DNA of 64,000 nt from Coraliomargarita sp. (lineage in GTDB: Bacteria > Verrucomicrobiota > Verrucomicrobiia > Opitutales > UBA953). The position numbers and the translations under genes are program-made. Location of the stretch: positions 434,001 through 498,000 of the forward strand of contig JAHEJL010000002.1 in the NCBI GenBank assembly GCA_024638885.1, given 5' to 3'. The notes under the pieces are model-generated. The model made no database searches, was not told where the DNA came from, and was given only the letters and a program-made list of their open reading frames with translations. Shown piece after piece: positions 56,680 to 64,000 of this stretch. Numbering within the stretch: the first letter of the stretch is position 1; every line of letters starts with the position of its first letter.

Positions 56680-57741
56680 ATGCGGCTGACGCGGATCCGG
56701 GCGGCCGATTTCCGCAACCTCACCTTCGCGGACGTCTCCACGGATGCGCCGCGCGTCTTCCTGCTCGGCGACAACGGCCAAGGTAAGACCAACCTCCTCG
56801 AAGCGGCCGCGCTCGTCTCCTCCTTCCGCTCCTTCCGGACGACCGACATCTCGCCGCTCGTCCGCTCCGGTTGCGCCGAGGCCCGCCTGCGCCTCGACGT
56901 GCGTCTCTCGCCCGAAGAGAACGCCGAGATCGAGATCCGCCTCGCGAAGGGCTCGCGCAAGGCCCTGCTCAACGGCACGCCGGTCGCCTCGGTGGCCCAG
57001 CATCTCGGCCAGTTCCCGACCATCGTCTTCTGCTCCGACGACCTTCGCCTCGTGCGCGGCTCGCCGTCGAACCGCCGCCGCTGGCTCGACGCCGCGATCG
57101 GCGGCACTGATGCGACTTACCTGACCGCGGTGCGCGACTACGGCCGGGCGCTCGACGGCCGTAACGCGTTGCTGAAGGCGACCGTACGCTCCGACGAAGA
57201 ACTGCGCGCCTTCGAGAAGGCGATGCTCGCGCCCGCGCAGCTCATCGCCTCGACCCGCGCCCGCATCCTGCCCGAACTCGCCGCGACCCTGCGCGACGCG
57301 TGCGCCCGCGCCGGCTTCCCGGACAAAGGCGCCGACCTGGTCTACCAACCCGACGTCGCCGCCGAGCAGCTCGCCGAAATCTGGACGAAGACCCGCGTCG
57401 CCGACCTCGCGACCGGCACGACCTTGCGCGGACCGCAGCGCGACGACTTCGGGATGCTCTTCGCCGGCCAGGACGCCGCGGACTATGCCTCCGAAGGCCA
57501 GCAGCGCCTCCTCGTCCTGGCCCTGTGCCTCGCCCGCCTCCAGCGCGACACCCTGCTCGCCCCCACCCCTCCCGTCATCCTGGCCGACGACGTCCTCGGC
57601 GAACTCGACGGCACCCGTCGCCAGGCCTTCTGGAACGAAGTCGGGGAAAAGCATCAGGTTATCGCGACGGGCACGGTTCCGCCGCCTTCGGGCGACTGGC
57701 TGACCTACCGGGTCGCCGGGGGCAGCTACCTCCGGGCCTGA
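56680..57741 (+). CDS. recF: DNA replication and repair protein RecF
   Basis: 353 residues. SMC-like ATPase that helps load RecA at gaps. Walker A is FLLGDNGQGKTNLLEA, the ABC signature is EGQQRLLVLALCLARLQ, and Walker B is PVILADDVLGELD. The start is LTRIRAADFRNLTFADV, the normal RecF N-terminus. The length is normal. It lies away from dnaA/dnaN, which the window does not contain. Confidence 0.95.
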   Translation: MRLTRIRAADFRNLTFADVSTDAPRVFLLGDNGQGKTNLLEAAALVSSFRSFRTTDISPLVRSGCAEARLRLDVRLSPEENAEIEIRLAKGSRKALLNGTPVASVAQHLGQFPTIVFCSDDLRLVRGSPSNRRRWLDAAIGGTDATYLTAVRDYGRALDGRNALLKATVRSDEELRAFEKAMLAPAQLIASTRARILPELAATLRDACARAGFPDKGADLVYQPDVAAEQLAEIWTKTRVADLATGTTLRGPQRDDFGMLFAGQDAADYASEGQQRLLVLALCLARLQRDTLLAPTPPVILADDVLGELDGTRRQAFWNEVGEKHQVIATGTVPPPSGDWLTYRVAGGSYLRA

Positions 57742-57785
57742 TTTTGGCGTTGTTTTATGGGAAAGTGACCCCTTGGATGGGGGGC

Positions 57786-58235
57786 ATGTCGGACTTCCTT
57801 CTCTACGCCTCCGTGGTGGCCCTCTTCCTCGTCTGCATCCTCGTGGTCCTCGTGATCCTCATGCAGCGCCCCAGCGCCAACGCCGGCATGGGCTCGGCCC
57901 TCGGTGGCGGCGCCGCTGAGACCGTCTTCGGTGGCGAATCCGCCAACGTCCTCTCGAAGATGACCACGACCCTCACGGTCATCCTCTTCATCCTCAGCTT
58001 CGGCCTCTACCTCGGCTTCGTCGCCCGCGAAAAGCCGGTGTCCAAGGCCCTCGACGCCAAGGCTACCGCCCCGGTCGCCGCTCCGGCCGCTCCGGCTGCC
58101 ACGACTGCCCCCGCTGCTCCGGCCGCTGCCGCCCCTTCTGCTCCCGTCGCCGCTCCGGCCGCCAAGCCCCAGTCCACCCCGGCTCCCGCCGCGACGACTC
58201 CGGCGAAGCCTGCTGCTCCGGCTCCGGCCAAGTAA
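57786..58235 (+). CDS. secG: Preprotein translocase subunit SecG with long Ala/Pro-rich tail
   Basis: 149 residues. Two transmembrane helices (YASVVALFLVCILVVLVILM and TTTLTVILFILSFGLYLGFV) with the SecG loop between them (QRPSANAGMGSALGGGAAET, FGGESANVLSKMTT). SecG supports the SecYEG protein-export channel. About 70 residues of Ala/Pro/Lys low complexity follow the second helix, beyond the usual length. ATG at 57777 (MGGM) is an alternative start. The upstream recF stop is about 45 bases away. Confidence 0.9.
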   Translation: MSDFLLYASVVALFLVCILVVLVILMQRPSANAGMGSALGGGAAETVFGGESANVLSKMTTTLTVILFILSFGLYLGFVAREKPVSKALDAKATAPVAAPAAPAATTAPAAPAAAAPSAPVAAPAAKPQSTPAPAATTPAKPAAPAPAK

Positions 58236-58241
58236 GCCTGA

Positions 58242-59078
58242 GTGAAGACCCGACTGCTCAGCCTGTCCGTCCGCTGGGTGGCGTGTCTCATCGCGTTCGG
58301 TACCTTCGCGCAATCGCGGGTCCCTGCTGCGCCGGCGCTCGAACAGCTGACGCCTGAACAAGGTCAGGCTTTCCTTGCCGGTTTCCGCCAGTCCCGCCTG
58401 ACAGGTGACCTCTGCCTGCGCTTCGAAATCGTCCACAAGCCTCGCCAAGGTGAATCGGCTCCCGCCGTCCAAGGCACCCTTTGGGCCGCTTCGCGCGACG
58501 ACGCCCAGCTCCTGCGCGGGGAGATCAAGGATGCGCAAGGCAAGCCCGCCTTGGCGTTCCTCACCGTGAAGTCCGCCAAGCTCAGCCGCGTGTGGATCTC
58601 CCGCCAAGGCGCCCCGGCGCAGGAGCTCGACGGCAAGCAGCCGCTCATCCCGCTGGCCGACGGCCTCCTGCTCTCCCCGTTCGACCTTCAGCTGCCCTTC
58701 ACGCATTGGCCCGCCACGGCTTACCTCGGTACGGAAAAGCGCCGCCGCCCGGTGCATGTCTTCGACGCGCTCAACCAGGTCGGCGCCGAACCGGCCAAGG
58801 TGAACTTCGCCGTCGACCACGTCTACGGTGTGCTGGTGCAGGCCGTCTGCTTCGACGCCAAGGAGACCAAGACGCGCACGACGCAGGTCGAGGAATTCGC
58901 CAAGGTCGACGACCAATGGATGCTCGCCGCGTGCAGCGTGCGCGATGAGAAGACGCGCGATGCCGACCTCCTGCGCATCACCGAAGCCGCGCTCGGCGAA
59001 CGCTTCCTCCCCGCGATCTTCGAACCCGCCACGCTGACCGCCCCCGCGACCCAGCCGGCCAACTTCAAGAAACTGTGA
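58242..59078 (+). CDS. LolA/outer-membrane-lipoprotein-sorting-like exported protein
   Basis: 278 residues from a GTG. Signal peptide VKTRLLSLSVRWVACLIAFG. The mature part is beta-rich (FEIVHKPRQGESAPAVQGTL, LSPFDLQLPFTHWPATAYLG, YGVLVQAVCFDAKETKTRTT), resembling the LolA/LolB-like superfamily and the PVC outer-membrane lipoprotein-sorting proteins. A lipoprotein- or lipid-binding role in the periplasm is inferred. The Nif3 gene overlaps its stop (GTGA). Confidence 0.7.
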   Translation: MKTRLLSLSVRWVACLIAFGTFAQSRVPAAPALEQLTPEQGQAFLAGFRQSRLTGDLCLRFEIVHKPRQGESAPAVQGTLWAASRDDAQLLRGEIKDAQGKPALAFLTVKSAKLSRVWISRQGAPAQELDGKQPLIPLADGLLLSPFDLQLPFTHWPATAYLGTEKRRRPVHVFDALNQVGAEPAKVNFAVDHVYGVLVQAVCFDAKETKTRTTQVEEFAKVDDQWMLAACSVRDEKTRDADLLRITEAALGERFLPAIFEPATLTAPATQPANFKKL

Positions 59079-59836
59079 AGACCCCCGTCACCGCCGCCCA
59101 GGTCGCCCGCTTCTGCGACCTCATCACCAACGGCAAGCACATCGCCGATTTCGAAGGCTCCCGCAACGGCTTGCAGCACAAAGGCACACGCCCGGTGCGC
59201 AAGGTCGGCGCCGCCGTCGACGCGGGCGCCGTGGTCTTCGCCGAAGCCGCCCGCCGCGGCGTCGATTTCCTGATCGTCCACCACGGCATGTACTGGCGGC
59301 CCGTCTCGCCCGAACGCGAAGTCCGCGCCCGGCGCAAGGCCGCGCTGAAGAAGACCGGCCTGTCGCTCTACTCCAGCCACCTCCCTCTCGACGCGCACCC
59401 CGTCATCGGCAACAACGCCCTCATCGCCCAGGACCTCGGCCTCAAGGTCGTCGACTGGTTCGTCGATTACGAAGGCCTGCCGATCGCGTGCATCTGCCAA
59501 GGCATCCCGCGCACCACGCTGCGCCAGCGTCTCAAGGCTTCCTATCCGCAGACCTACAAGGGCATCGAGTTCGGTGCCGCCAAGCCGAAGAAGATCGCGA
59601 TCCTCAGCGGCAGCGGCCGCAGCGCCCTCGCACACCTGAAGGCCGAAGGTTGCGACACGCTCATCACGGGCGAGCTGCGCGAAGAACATTTCAACGAAGC
59701 CCACGAGCAAGGCTGGAACCTCTACCCTTGCGGCCACTACGCCACCGAGACCTGGGGCGTGAAGGCCCTCGCCGCCGCGGTGGCCGCGGAGTTCGGCGTG
59801 AAGTGGGAATTCATCCCGACCGGTAATCCGCTCTGA
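59075..59836 (+). CDS. Nif3-family dinuclear metal protein
   Basis: 253 residues. The N-terminal half has EGSRNGLQHKG, LIVHHGMYWRP and SSHLPLDAHPVIGNNAL, and the C-terminal half has ITGELREEHFNEAHEQG and PCGHYATETWGV, the histidine/acid ligands of a two-metal site. These are Nif3/YbgI proteins, formerly annotated GTP cyclohydrolase I type 2. Role in metal handling or nucleotide hydrolysis unsettled. GTG start overlapping the upstream stop; the gluQ start overlaps its own stop (TGATG). Confidence 0.9.
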   Translation: MKTPVTAAQVARFCDLITNGKHIADFEGSRNGLQHKGTRPVRKVGAAVDAGAVVFAEAARRGVDFLIVHHGMYWRPVSPEREVRARRKAALKKTGLSLYSSHLPLDAHPVIGNNALIAQDLGLKVVDWFVDYEGLPIACICQGIPRTTLRQRLKASYPQTYKGIEFGAAKPKKIAILSGSGRSALAHLKAEGCDTLITGELREEHFNEAHEQGWNLYPCGHYATETWGVKALAAAVAAEFGVKWEFIPTGNPL

Positions 59837-60678
59837 TGACGCGCGGACGGATAGCCCCGACCCCGACCGGCTATCTCCACGTCGGCCACGCGCGGACGTT
59901 CGCCCTCGCCGCCAAGCGCGCCGCCGCCGGCACGCTCCTCTATCGCACCGAAGACCTCGATGCCGGACGCTGCCGCCCGGAGTTCGCCGCCGCGGCGATC
60001 GAAGACCTGCGCTGGCTCGGACTGCAGTGGTCCGAGGGCCCCGACGTCGGCGGACCGCACGGCCCGTATGTCCAATCCCAGCGGCTGCCATGGTTCCGCG
60101 ACGTCTGGCAGCGCCTGCACGCGACCGGCGCGATCTACCCGTGCGACAAGTCCCGCAAGGACGTCGAACGCAGCCTGACCGCCCCGCACGCCGAGGATGA
60201 CGCCGAGCCGATCTTTCCGGCCGCCCTGCGCGCGCCGCTCGGCGCCGGCCAAAACGCCCGCGAGCCCGGTCCGACCAATTGGCGCTTCCGCGTCCCCGAC
60301 GGCGAAACGATCGCGTTCGTCGACGCGTTGCAAGGCCCGCAGGCGTTCGTCGCCGGACGTGACTTCGGCGACTTCCTCGTCTGGCGCAAGGACGGCTTCC
60401 CGGCCTACGAACTCGCCGTCGTCGCCGACGACCACGCCATGGGCATCACCGAAGTCGTCCGGGGCGCCGACCTGCTCCTATCGACGGCCCGCCAGCTGCT
60501 GCTCTATCGGGCCCTGGGCTGGGCCGCGCCTTCCTGGGCCCATGCGCCGCTGATCGTCGATGCCGAGGGCAAGCGCCTTGCCAAGCGAAGCGCCGGTCTT
60601 TCGATCCGGGAACTCCGTCAAAAAGGAAAGGCGCCGGAGGAAGTCCTCACGGCGCCTTTATCCCAGCTGCTGGGCTGA
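59836..60678 (+). CDS. gluQ: Glutamyl-Q tRNA(Asp) synthetase
   Basis: 280 residues, the catalytic core of glutamyl-tRNA synthetase without an anticodon-binding domain. It attaches glutamate to queuosine 34 of tRNA-Asp. The first motif is IAPTPTGYLHVGHARTFALA (HVGH for HIGH), and the KMSKS-type loop is GKRLAKRSAGLSIRELR. The insertion that normally holds zinc through CxC reads YPCDKSRKDV, leaving one cysteine. The last 55 bases hold a hairpin that ends the convergent thioredoxin transcript. Confidence 0.92.
   Translation: MTRGRIAPTPTGYLHVGHARTFALAAKRAAAGTLLYRTEDLDAGRCRPEFAAAAIEDLRWLGLQWSEGPDVGGPHGPYVQSQRLPWFRDVWQRLHATGAIYPCDKSRKDVERSLTAPHAEDDAEPIFPAALRAPLGAGQNAREPGPTNWRFRVPDGETIAFVDALQGPQAFVAGRDFGDFLVWRKDGFPAYELAVVADDHAMGITEVVRGADLLLSTARQLLLYRALGWAAPSWAHAPLIVDAEGKRLAKRSAGLSIRELRQKGKAPEEVLTAPLSQLLG
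60627..60659 (-). terminator. Terminator for the thioredoxin pair, embedded in gluQ
   Basis: AAAGGCGCC (60627-60635) pairs with GGCGCCTTT (60651-60659); the loop itself can pair (GAGGA/TCCTC). Read on the minus strand it is followed by a T-rich tract (CCTTTTTGACGG), so it suits the thioredoxin operon whose last gene ends at 60683. It lies inside the gluQ coding end. Confidence 0.7.
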
Positions 60679-60682
60679 AGGG

Positions 60683-61489
60683 TTAAGCGCCCTTCTTCGG
60701 GTCGCCGGCGGCCTTCGTATTAGCCGGCTTTTCGGCGCTCACCTTGTCGCGGTAGGCCTTGAAGGACTTCGTCATGGCGGCGTCACCGGCGGCGGCCGCG
60801 AGGGCTTCGTCGAGATACTTCAGCGCCTCCTCCTTGGCGGTCGGATCGATCTGCAGGAGGATGCGGGCCTTGTTATAATGAAAGACGCCTTTACGGGGCC
60901 CCGAGACGTCGGCGAAGATCTCGCTGAGCGCGGCTTCGGCTGCCTTGAAGTCCTTGGCCGCGATGGCGGCTTCGATCTTCTGGCCGAGTTCGCGGCTCTT
61001 GGCCGAGCGGGCGGCGTTGTCCTTCGACTCTTTCTCCAAGGCGGCTTTCCCTTCAGGGGTGTTCTTGAACGACGCCAGCTTGGCGAGGTATTCCTTGGCG
61101 GACTGGCCGCCGAAGCCGACGGACTTGCCGAACACGTCGCCGGACTTGGCGTCGATCAGCAGGACGGTCGGGAAACCGGTGATCCCGAACTTCTGCTGCC
61201 ACTCGCGGTTCTTGGCCTTGAGGGCCGCGTCCTGCGGCTTGGTCCGCGGGTAGTCGAGCTCCACGAGCACGTACTTGGACGCGACCGCGGCGAACTCGGC
61301 GGATTGGAAGACATCCTTGTGCAGCGCCTTGCAAGGCGGGCACCAGTCGCTGCCGGTGAAGTCGACGAGGACGGGCTTGTTCTCCTTCACGCCTTGGGCC
61401 TTGGCGGCGTCGAGGTCGGTGAGCCAGACGGGGGCGGCCTGCGCGACGACGGCAGCCAGGAGCGTGAGGGCGAGGAGGAGCTTCTTCAT
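60683..61489 (-). CDS. Secreted thioredoxin-family protein, paralogue B
   Basis: 268 residues with signal peptide MKKLLLALTLLAAVVAQA. The thioredoxin domain has VLVDFTGSDWCPPCKALHKDV, then VLVELDYPRTKPQD and GFPTVLLIDAKSG. From about residue 150 a helical tail follows (KAALEKESKDNAARSAKSRE, AAIAAKDFKAAEAALSEIF), TPR-like, ending in a Lys-rich tail. A periplasmic disulfide or cytochrome-assembly role is likely. It is four bases downstream of a close paralogue in the same transcript. Confidence 0.88.
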   Translation of the reverse strand: MKKLLLALTLLAAVVAQAAPVWLTDLDAAKAQGVKENKPVLVDFTGSDWCPPCKALHKDVFQSAEFAAVASKYVLVELDYPRTKPQDAALKAKNREWQQKFGITGFPTVLLIDAKSGDVFGKSVGFGGQSAKEYLAKLASFKNTPEGKAALEKESKDNAARSAKSRELGQKIEAAIAAKDFKAAEAALSEIFADVSGPRKGVFHYNKARILLQIDPTAKEEALKYLDEALAAAAGDAAMTKSFKAYRDKVSAEKPANTKAAGDPKKGA

Positions 61490-61493
61490 AGGA

Positions 61494-62285
61494 TTACTTC
61501 TTCTCCTTGGCGGCGGCGGCGACCTGGGCGCGGAACTGCTTCACGTCATCGAGGTCCTTGGTGTCGGCCGGGGCTTCGGCGATGAGTTCGTCGAGGACCT
61601 TGAGGAGGGCCCCCTGGTCGCCGGGCTTGCAGCCCTGGACGATGCCGACACGGGCGTTGAGATTGAGGCTGAACTTGGCGGAGCCCGTCACCTTCTTGTC
61701 CTTGATGAACTTGGCGAGGGCCGCTTCGGCGCCGGCGAGGTCCTTCTTCTCCACCAGCGGACCGACGAGGCCGCTGATCTCTTCGCCGTAGGCGCGGACG
61801 ATGAGTTCGTCCTTCTTGGCCTGGGCGAACGCGGACTTACCCTTCGAGGTATTGTCCTTCAGCAGTTCCTTCAGGTGGGCGAGATACTTGACCGGGCCGC
61901 CGGCCTGATAACCCGTCTGCGCGAAGGGTTCGCCGTTGGAGTCCATAAGCAGGATGGTCGGGTAGCCTTCGATGGCGAACTTCTCCGCCCAGGCCTTGTT
62001 CTTGGCCTTCTCTTCCGGGCTCTGCTTCTTGCGCTGCGGGTAATCGAGCTCGACGAGGACGAAGTCCTTCGAAACGGCGGCGAACTCCTTCTGGTCGAAG
62101 ACTTCCTTCTTCAGACGGATGCACCAGCCACACCAGTCGCTGCCGGTGAAGTCGACCAGGATCGCCTTCTTCTCGGCCTTGGCGACCTTGATGCCTTCAT
62201 CGAGGTCGGTCAGCCAGCCTTCGGCGGCGGAAAGGGAGAGGACGCTCAGGCAGAGCGCGAGACAGGCCAGGAGGTGACGGGGCAT
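61494..62285 (-). CDS. Secreted thioredoxin-family protein, paralogue A
   Basis: 263 residues, signal peptide MPRHLLACLALCLSVLSLSA. Same plan as the downstream gene: GWLTDLDEGIKVAKAEKKAI, then DFTGSDWCGWCIRLKKEVFD, VLVELDYPQRKKQ, GYPTILLMDSNG and a helical C-terminal half ending in AAAAKEKK. The CxxC is CGWC against CPPC in paralogue B, which should give a different redox behaviour. The pair arose by tandem duplication. Confidence 0.88.
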   Translation of the reverse strand: MPRHLLACLALCLSVLSLSAAEGWLTDLDEGIKVAKAEKKAILVDFTGSDWCGWCIRLKKEVFDQKEFAAVSKDFVLVELDYPQRKKQSPEEKAKNKAWAEKFAIEGYPTILLMDSNGEPFAQTGYQAGGPVKYLAHLKELLKDNTSKGKSAFAQAKKDELIVRAYGEEISGLVGPLVEKKDLAGAEAALAKFIKDKKVTGSAKFSLNLNARVGIVQGCKPGDQGALLKVLDELIAEAPADTKDLDDVKQFRAQVAAAAKEKK

Positions 62286-62376
62286 GCCTCTAGGAAACTC
62301 CGCCGCCGAAACGAGGCAACCCGCAATCGGCCAACCCTGCGTTGCAAATACGCAGGTTATCCCTCACTTACCCCCT

Positions 62377-63357
62377 ATGGCCGGCACGCGCATCCTCCTC
62401 GTCGACAACGGTTCCTATGAGCCCGCCGCGACCTTGGCCCTCCGCGGCCTGGCCAAGGAAGTCGGCCTGCTCATCGGCCAGGAAGTCCGGCCGGTCTCGA
62501 CGATGCACTCGACGAAGATCGACCCTGCCCTCCTCGGCGGCCAACCGGCGGTCATCTTCGAACAGGCTGTGCAACAAGCCAAGGCCGACGGCATCGACGA
62601 ACTGGTCGTCCTCCCGCTCTTCATCGGACCGAGCCGCGCGATCACGGAGTACCTGCCCAAAGTCTTCGCCGACGGCCAATCAGGCACGATGAAGCTGAGC
62701 ATCCGCCAACCGCTTTTCGGAGACGACGGCGCCGAACTCACGGGTATGCTGGCCGACAATCTCCGCGCGACCGGCTGGACCAAGGGCAGCGGCACGGTCC
62801 TGCTCTGCGACCACGGTTCGCCGATCCCCGAGGTCACCGCCTGCCGCAACGCCTTGGCCGCGTCGCTGCGCCAAGCACTCGGCCTCAAGCCGGAAGAGCT
62901 CATCGCCTGCTCGATGGAACGACGCGAAGGCGCGGAGTATGACTTCAACGAGCCCTTGCTCGAGCATGCGCTGCAGGAGGCCAAGGGCGACGCCGTGATC
63001 CTGATGCTCTTCCTCCTGCCTGGTCGTCATGCCGGCGCCGAGGGAGACGTCGCCACCATCGCCAAGGAGCACGCACCCGCCGGCCTGCGCTGGAAGCTCA
63101 GCCCGCTGCTCGGCACGCACCCGGCGCTGCCGGCGCTGCTCTTCCGCCGACACCTCTACACGCCGGGCTTCAAGCTGACCAAGATCGCCGGCATCATCAC
63201 CGTGCTTTCCGTAGGCCTGCTCCCCGTGCTGATCGGCGCCCTGGCCCCGAAAAGCCTGGGCATGCTCGAACGCTTCATGATCTGGTTCGGCGGAGTCGTG
63301 ACGATCTTCGCCGGCCTCTTCTTCTTCCTGAAGGCGAAGGTCTGGAAGAAGGCCTGA
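62377..63357 (+). CDS. CbiX/SirB-type chelatase with C-terminal membrane anchor
   Basis: 326 residues. Two halves of the class II chelatase fold: ILLVDNGSYEPAATLALRGL, then VVLPLFIGPSRAITEYLP, and in the second half VLLCDHGSPIPEVTACRN, ILMLFLLPGRHAGAEGDV. The active-site His of the first half (usually HGSR) is Asn-Gly-Ser, while the second keeps HGS and GRH. The last 60 residues hold two hydrophobic segments (IAGIITVLSVGLLPVLIGA, FMIWFGGVVTIFAGLFFFL), so it is membrane-bound. With convergent cobA it points to siroheme or cobalamin synthesis. Confidence 0.82.
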   Translation: MAGTRILLVDNGSYEPAATLALRGLAKEVGLLIGQEVRPVSTMHSTKIDPALLGGQPAVIFEQAVQQAKADGIDELVVLPLFIGPSRAITEYLPKVFADGQSGTMKLSIRQPLFGDDGAELTGMLADNLRATGWTKGSGTVLLCDHGSPIPEVTACRNALAASLRQALGLKPEELIACSMERREGAEYDFNEPLLEHALQEAKGDAVILMLFLLPGRHAGAEGDVATIAKEHAPAGLRWKLSPLLGTHPALPALLFRRHLYTPGFKLTKIAGIITVLSVGLLPVLIGALAPKSLGMLERFMIWFGGVVTIFAGLFFFLKAKVWKKA

Positions 63358-63359
63358 AC

Positions 63360-64000
63360 TCAGGCGAACGCCGCGATGCGGCCCATCAGGCCGGCATGAC
63401 GAGGCGGAGCGACGACCGCGCCGACGACCGCGATGAGCGGCGTAGGCAGCACGGAGACGTCGACCTTACCTGACGCAAGGTCGGTCAGCGTGGTGAGCAC
63501 GTCGGACGCGCCGTCCTGCGAGACCTTCGAAAGCAGGCGGATCGGGAGATCCTCCTTGGCGCCGGCGGCGATAAGCTTCACGGCGACGGACGGCAGCGCC
63601 TTGGCGCCCATGTAAAGACAGAGGGTGGCACCGGTCTCGATATGCGCTTTCCAATTCTGGTCGCTGCCATCGGCGCAGTGGCCGGTCAGGAACGTGACGG
63701 AGGCGGCCTTACCGCGATGCGTCAGCGGGAACGCGGCATCAGCGCCGGCGGCCGTCGCGGCGGTGACGCCCGGGACGACTTCGAACGGAATGCCATGCGC
63801 GGCGAGATGGTCCATCTCTTCGCCGAGACGGCCGAACACGCCGGGGTCGCCGCCCTTGAGGCGGACGATCAGCCCACCCTGGCGCGACTCGCGCACCAGG
63901 ACGGCGTTGATCTCATCCTGCGTCATCGAGTGCACGCCGCAGCGCTTCCCGACCGGGACGATCTTCGTGGTCGCCGGGATCTCCTCCAGCAAGGCGTCGC
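63360..64000 (-). CDS. cobA: Uroporphyrinogen-III C-methyltransferase (N-terminus outside window)
   Basis: 213 codons are visible, and the frame is open to the window edge; about 25 N-terminal residues are missing. SAM-dependent methylation of uroporphyrinogen III to precorrin-2, the branch to siroheme and B12. Signatures are VPVGKRCGVHSMTQDEIN, IVRLKGGDPGVFGRLGEEMD, VVPGVTAATAAGADAAFPLT, HRGKAASVTFLTGHC and LYMGAKALPSVAVKL. It is convergent with the CbiX-type chelatase gene, with two bases between the stops. The match to SUMT is strong; no HemD fusion appears at the C-terminus. Confidence 0.93.
   Translation of the reverse strand, partial: DALLEEIPATTKIVPVGKRCGVHSMTQDEINAVLVRESRQGGLIVRLKGGDPGVFGRLGEEMDHLAAHGIPFEVVPGVTAATAAGADAAFPLTHRGKAASVTFLTGHCADGSDQNWKAHIETGATLCLYMGAKALPSVAVKLIAAGAKEDLPIRLLSKVSQDGASDVLTTLTDLASGKVDVSVLPTPLIAVVGAVVAPPRHAGLMGRIAAFA

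Overview
The window is GC-rich chromosomal DNA, coding almost end to end, from a bacterium of the PVC group, most likely Verrucomicrobiota (Opitutae-like). The pointers are two secreted proteins that join a PVC-type beta-propeller to HEAT-like repeats and a CxxCH haem site, five secreted type I sulfatases, a DUF5722 glycosidase-like protein, many Lys/Ala-rich protein tails, and start codons that mostly lack a Shine-Dalgarno site and instead follow a run of C. This is inference from gene content. No rRNA, phage, transposase or CRISPR array is visible.

Layout. 1-5.9 kb: a MoeB/ThiF-rhodanese protein (cut by the window edge), ruvX-truA, a PEBP protein, a HupE/UreJ-type membrane protein, sulfatase 1 and a glutaredoxin. 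6.0-10.8 kb: four co-directional genes that look like an uncharacterised sugar pathway (mutarotase-like, cupin/phosphomannose isomerase-like, xylose isomerase-like barrel, Gfo/Idh/MocA dehydrogenase), closed by a strong terminator. 10.8-11.1 kb: the only long gene-free stretch, with a 181-bp structure bounded by 18-bp perfect inverted repeats. 11.1-17.7 kb: an aspartic-protease-like protein with two DTG lobes, a double thioredoxin protein, a DUF3293 protein, a propeller-cytochrome and sulfatase 2. 17.7-24.9 kb: a CAU tRNA, a photolyase relative with swapped domain order, a sialidase, a potassium channel, a beta-lactamase-fold hydrolase and a metalloprotease with PPC and PKD domains. 25-33.4 kb: sulfatases 3 and 4, the DUF5722 protein, an FGGY kinase, a HAD phosphatase, and trhO and trmO.

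33.5-44.1 kb: a 1439-residue SGNH-propeller-HEAT-cytochrome protein, a TPR lipoprotein, dnaG, rpoD, a small lipoprotein and ychF. DnaG has lost three of four zinc ligands and carries a nine-G run inside a hairpin, next to a promoter-like sequence upstream of rpoD. 44.2-53 kb: sulfatase 5, a lipoprotein, a ResB-CcsA fusion, a NusG paralogue, a YhcH protein, an esterase, pyrF and ispD. 53-64 kb: a hypothetical gene, menB, mnmM, an epimerase, a LysM lipoprotein, recF, secG, a LolA-like protein, a Nif3 protein, gluQ, two paralogous thioredoxins, a CbiX-type chelatase and an incomplete cobA.

Taken together the genes describe a respiring heterotroph that exports many enzymes against sulfated, possibly sialylated glycans, makes c-type cytochromes by system II, and carries several tRNA-modification genes (truA, trhO, trmO, mnmM, gluQ). 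The most unusual observations are the reordered photolyase, the bilobal aspartic protease, the zinc-ligand-poor DnaG with its G-run, and the 18-bp inverted-repeat element.
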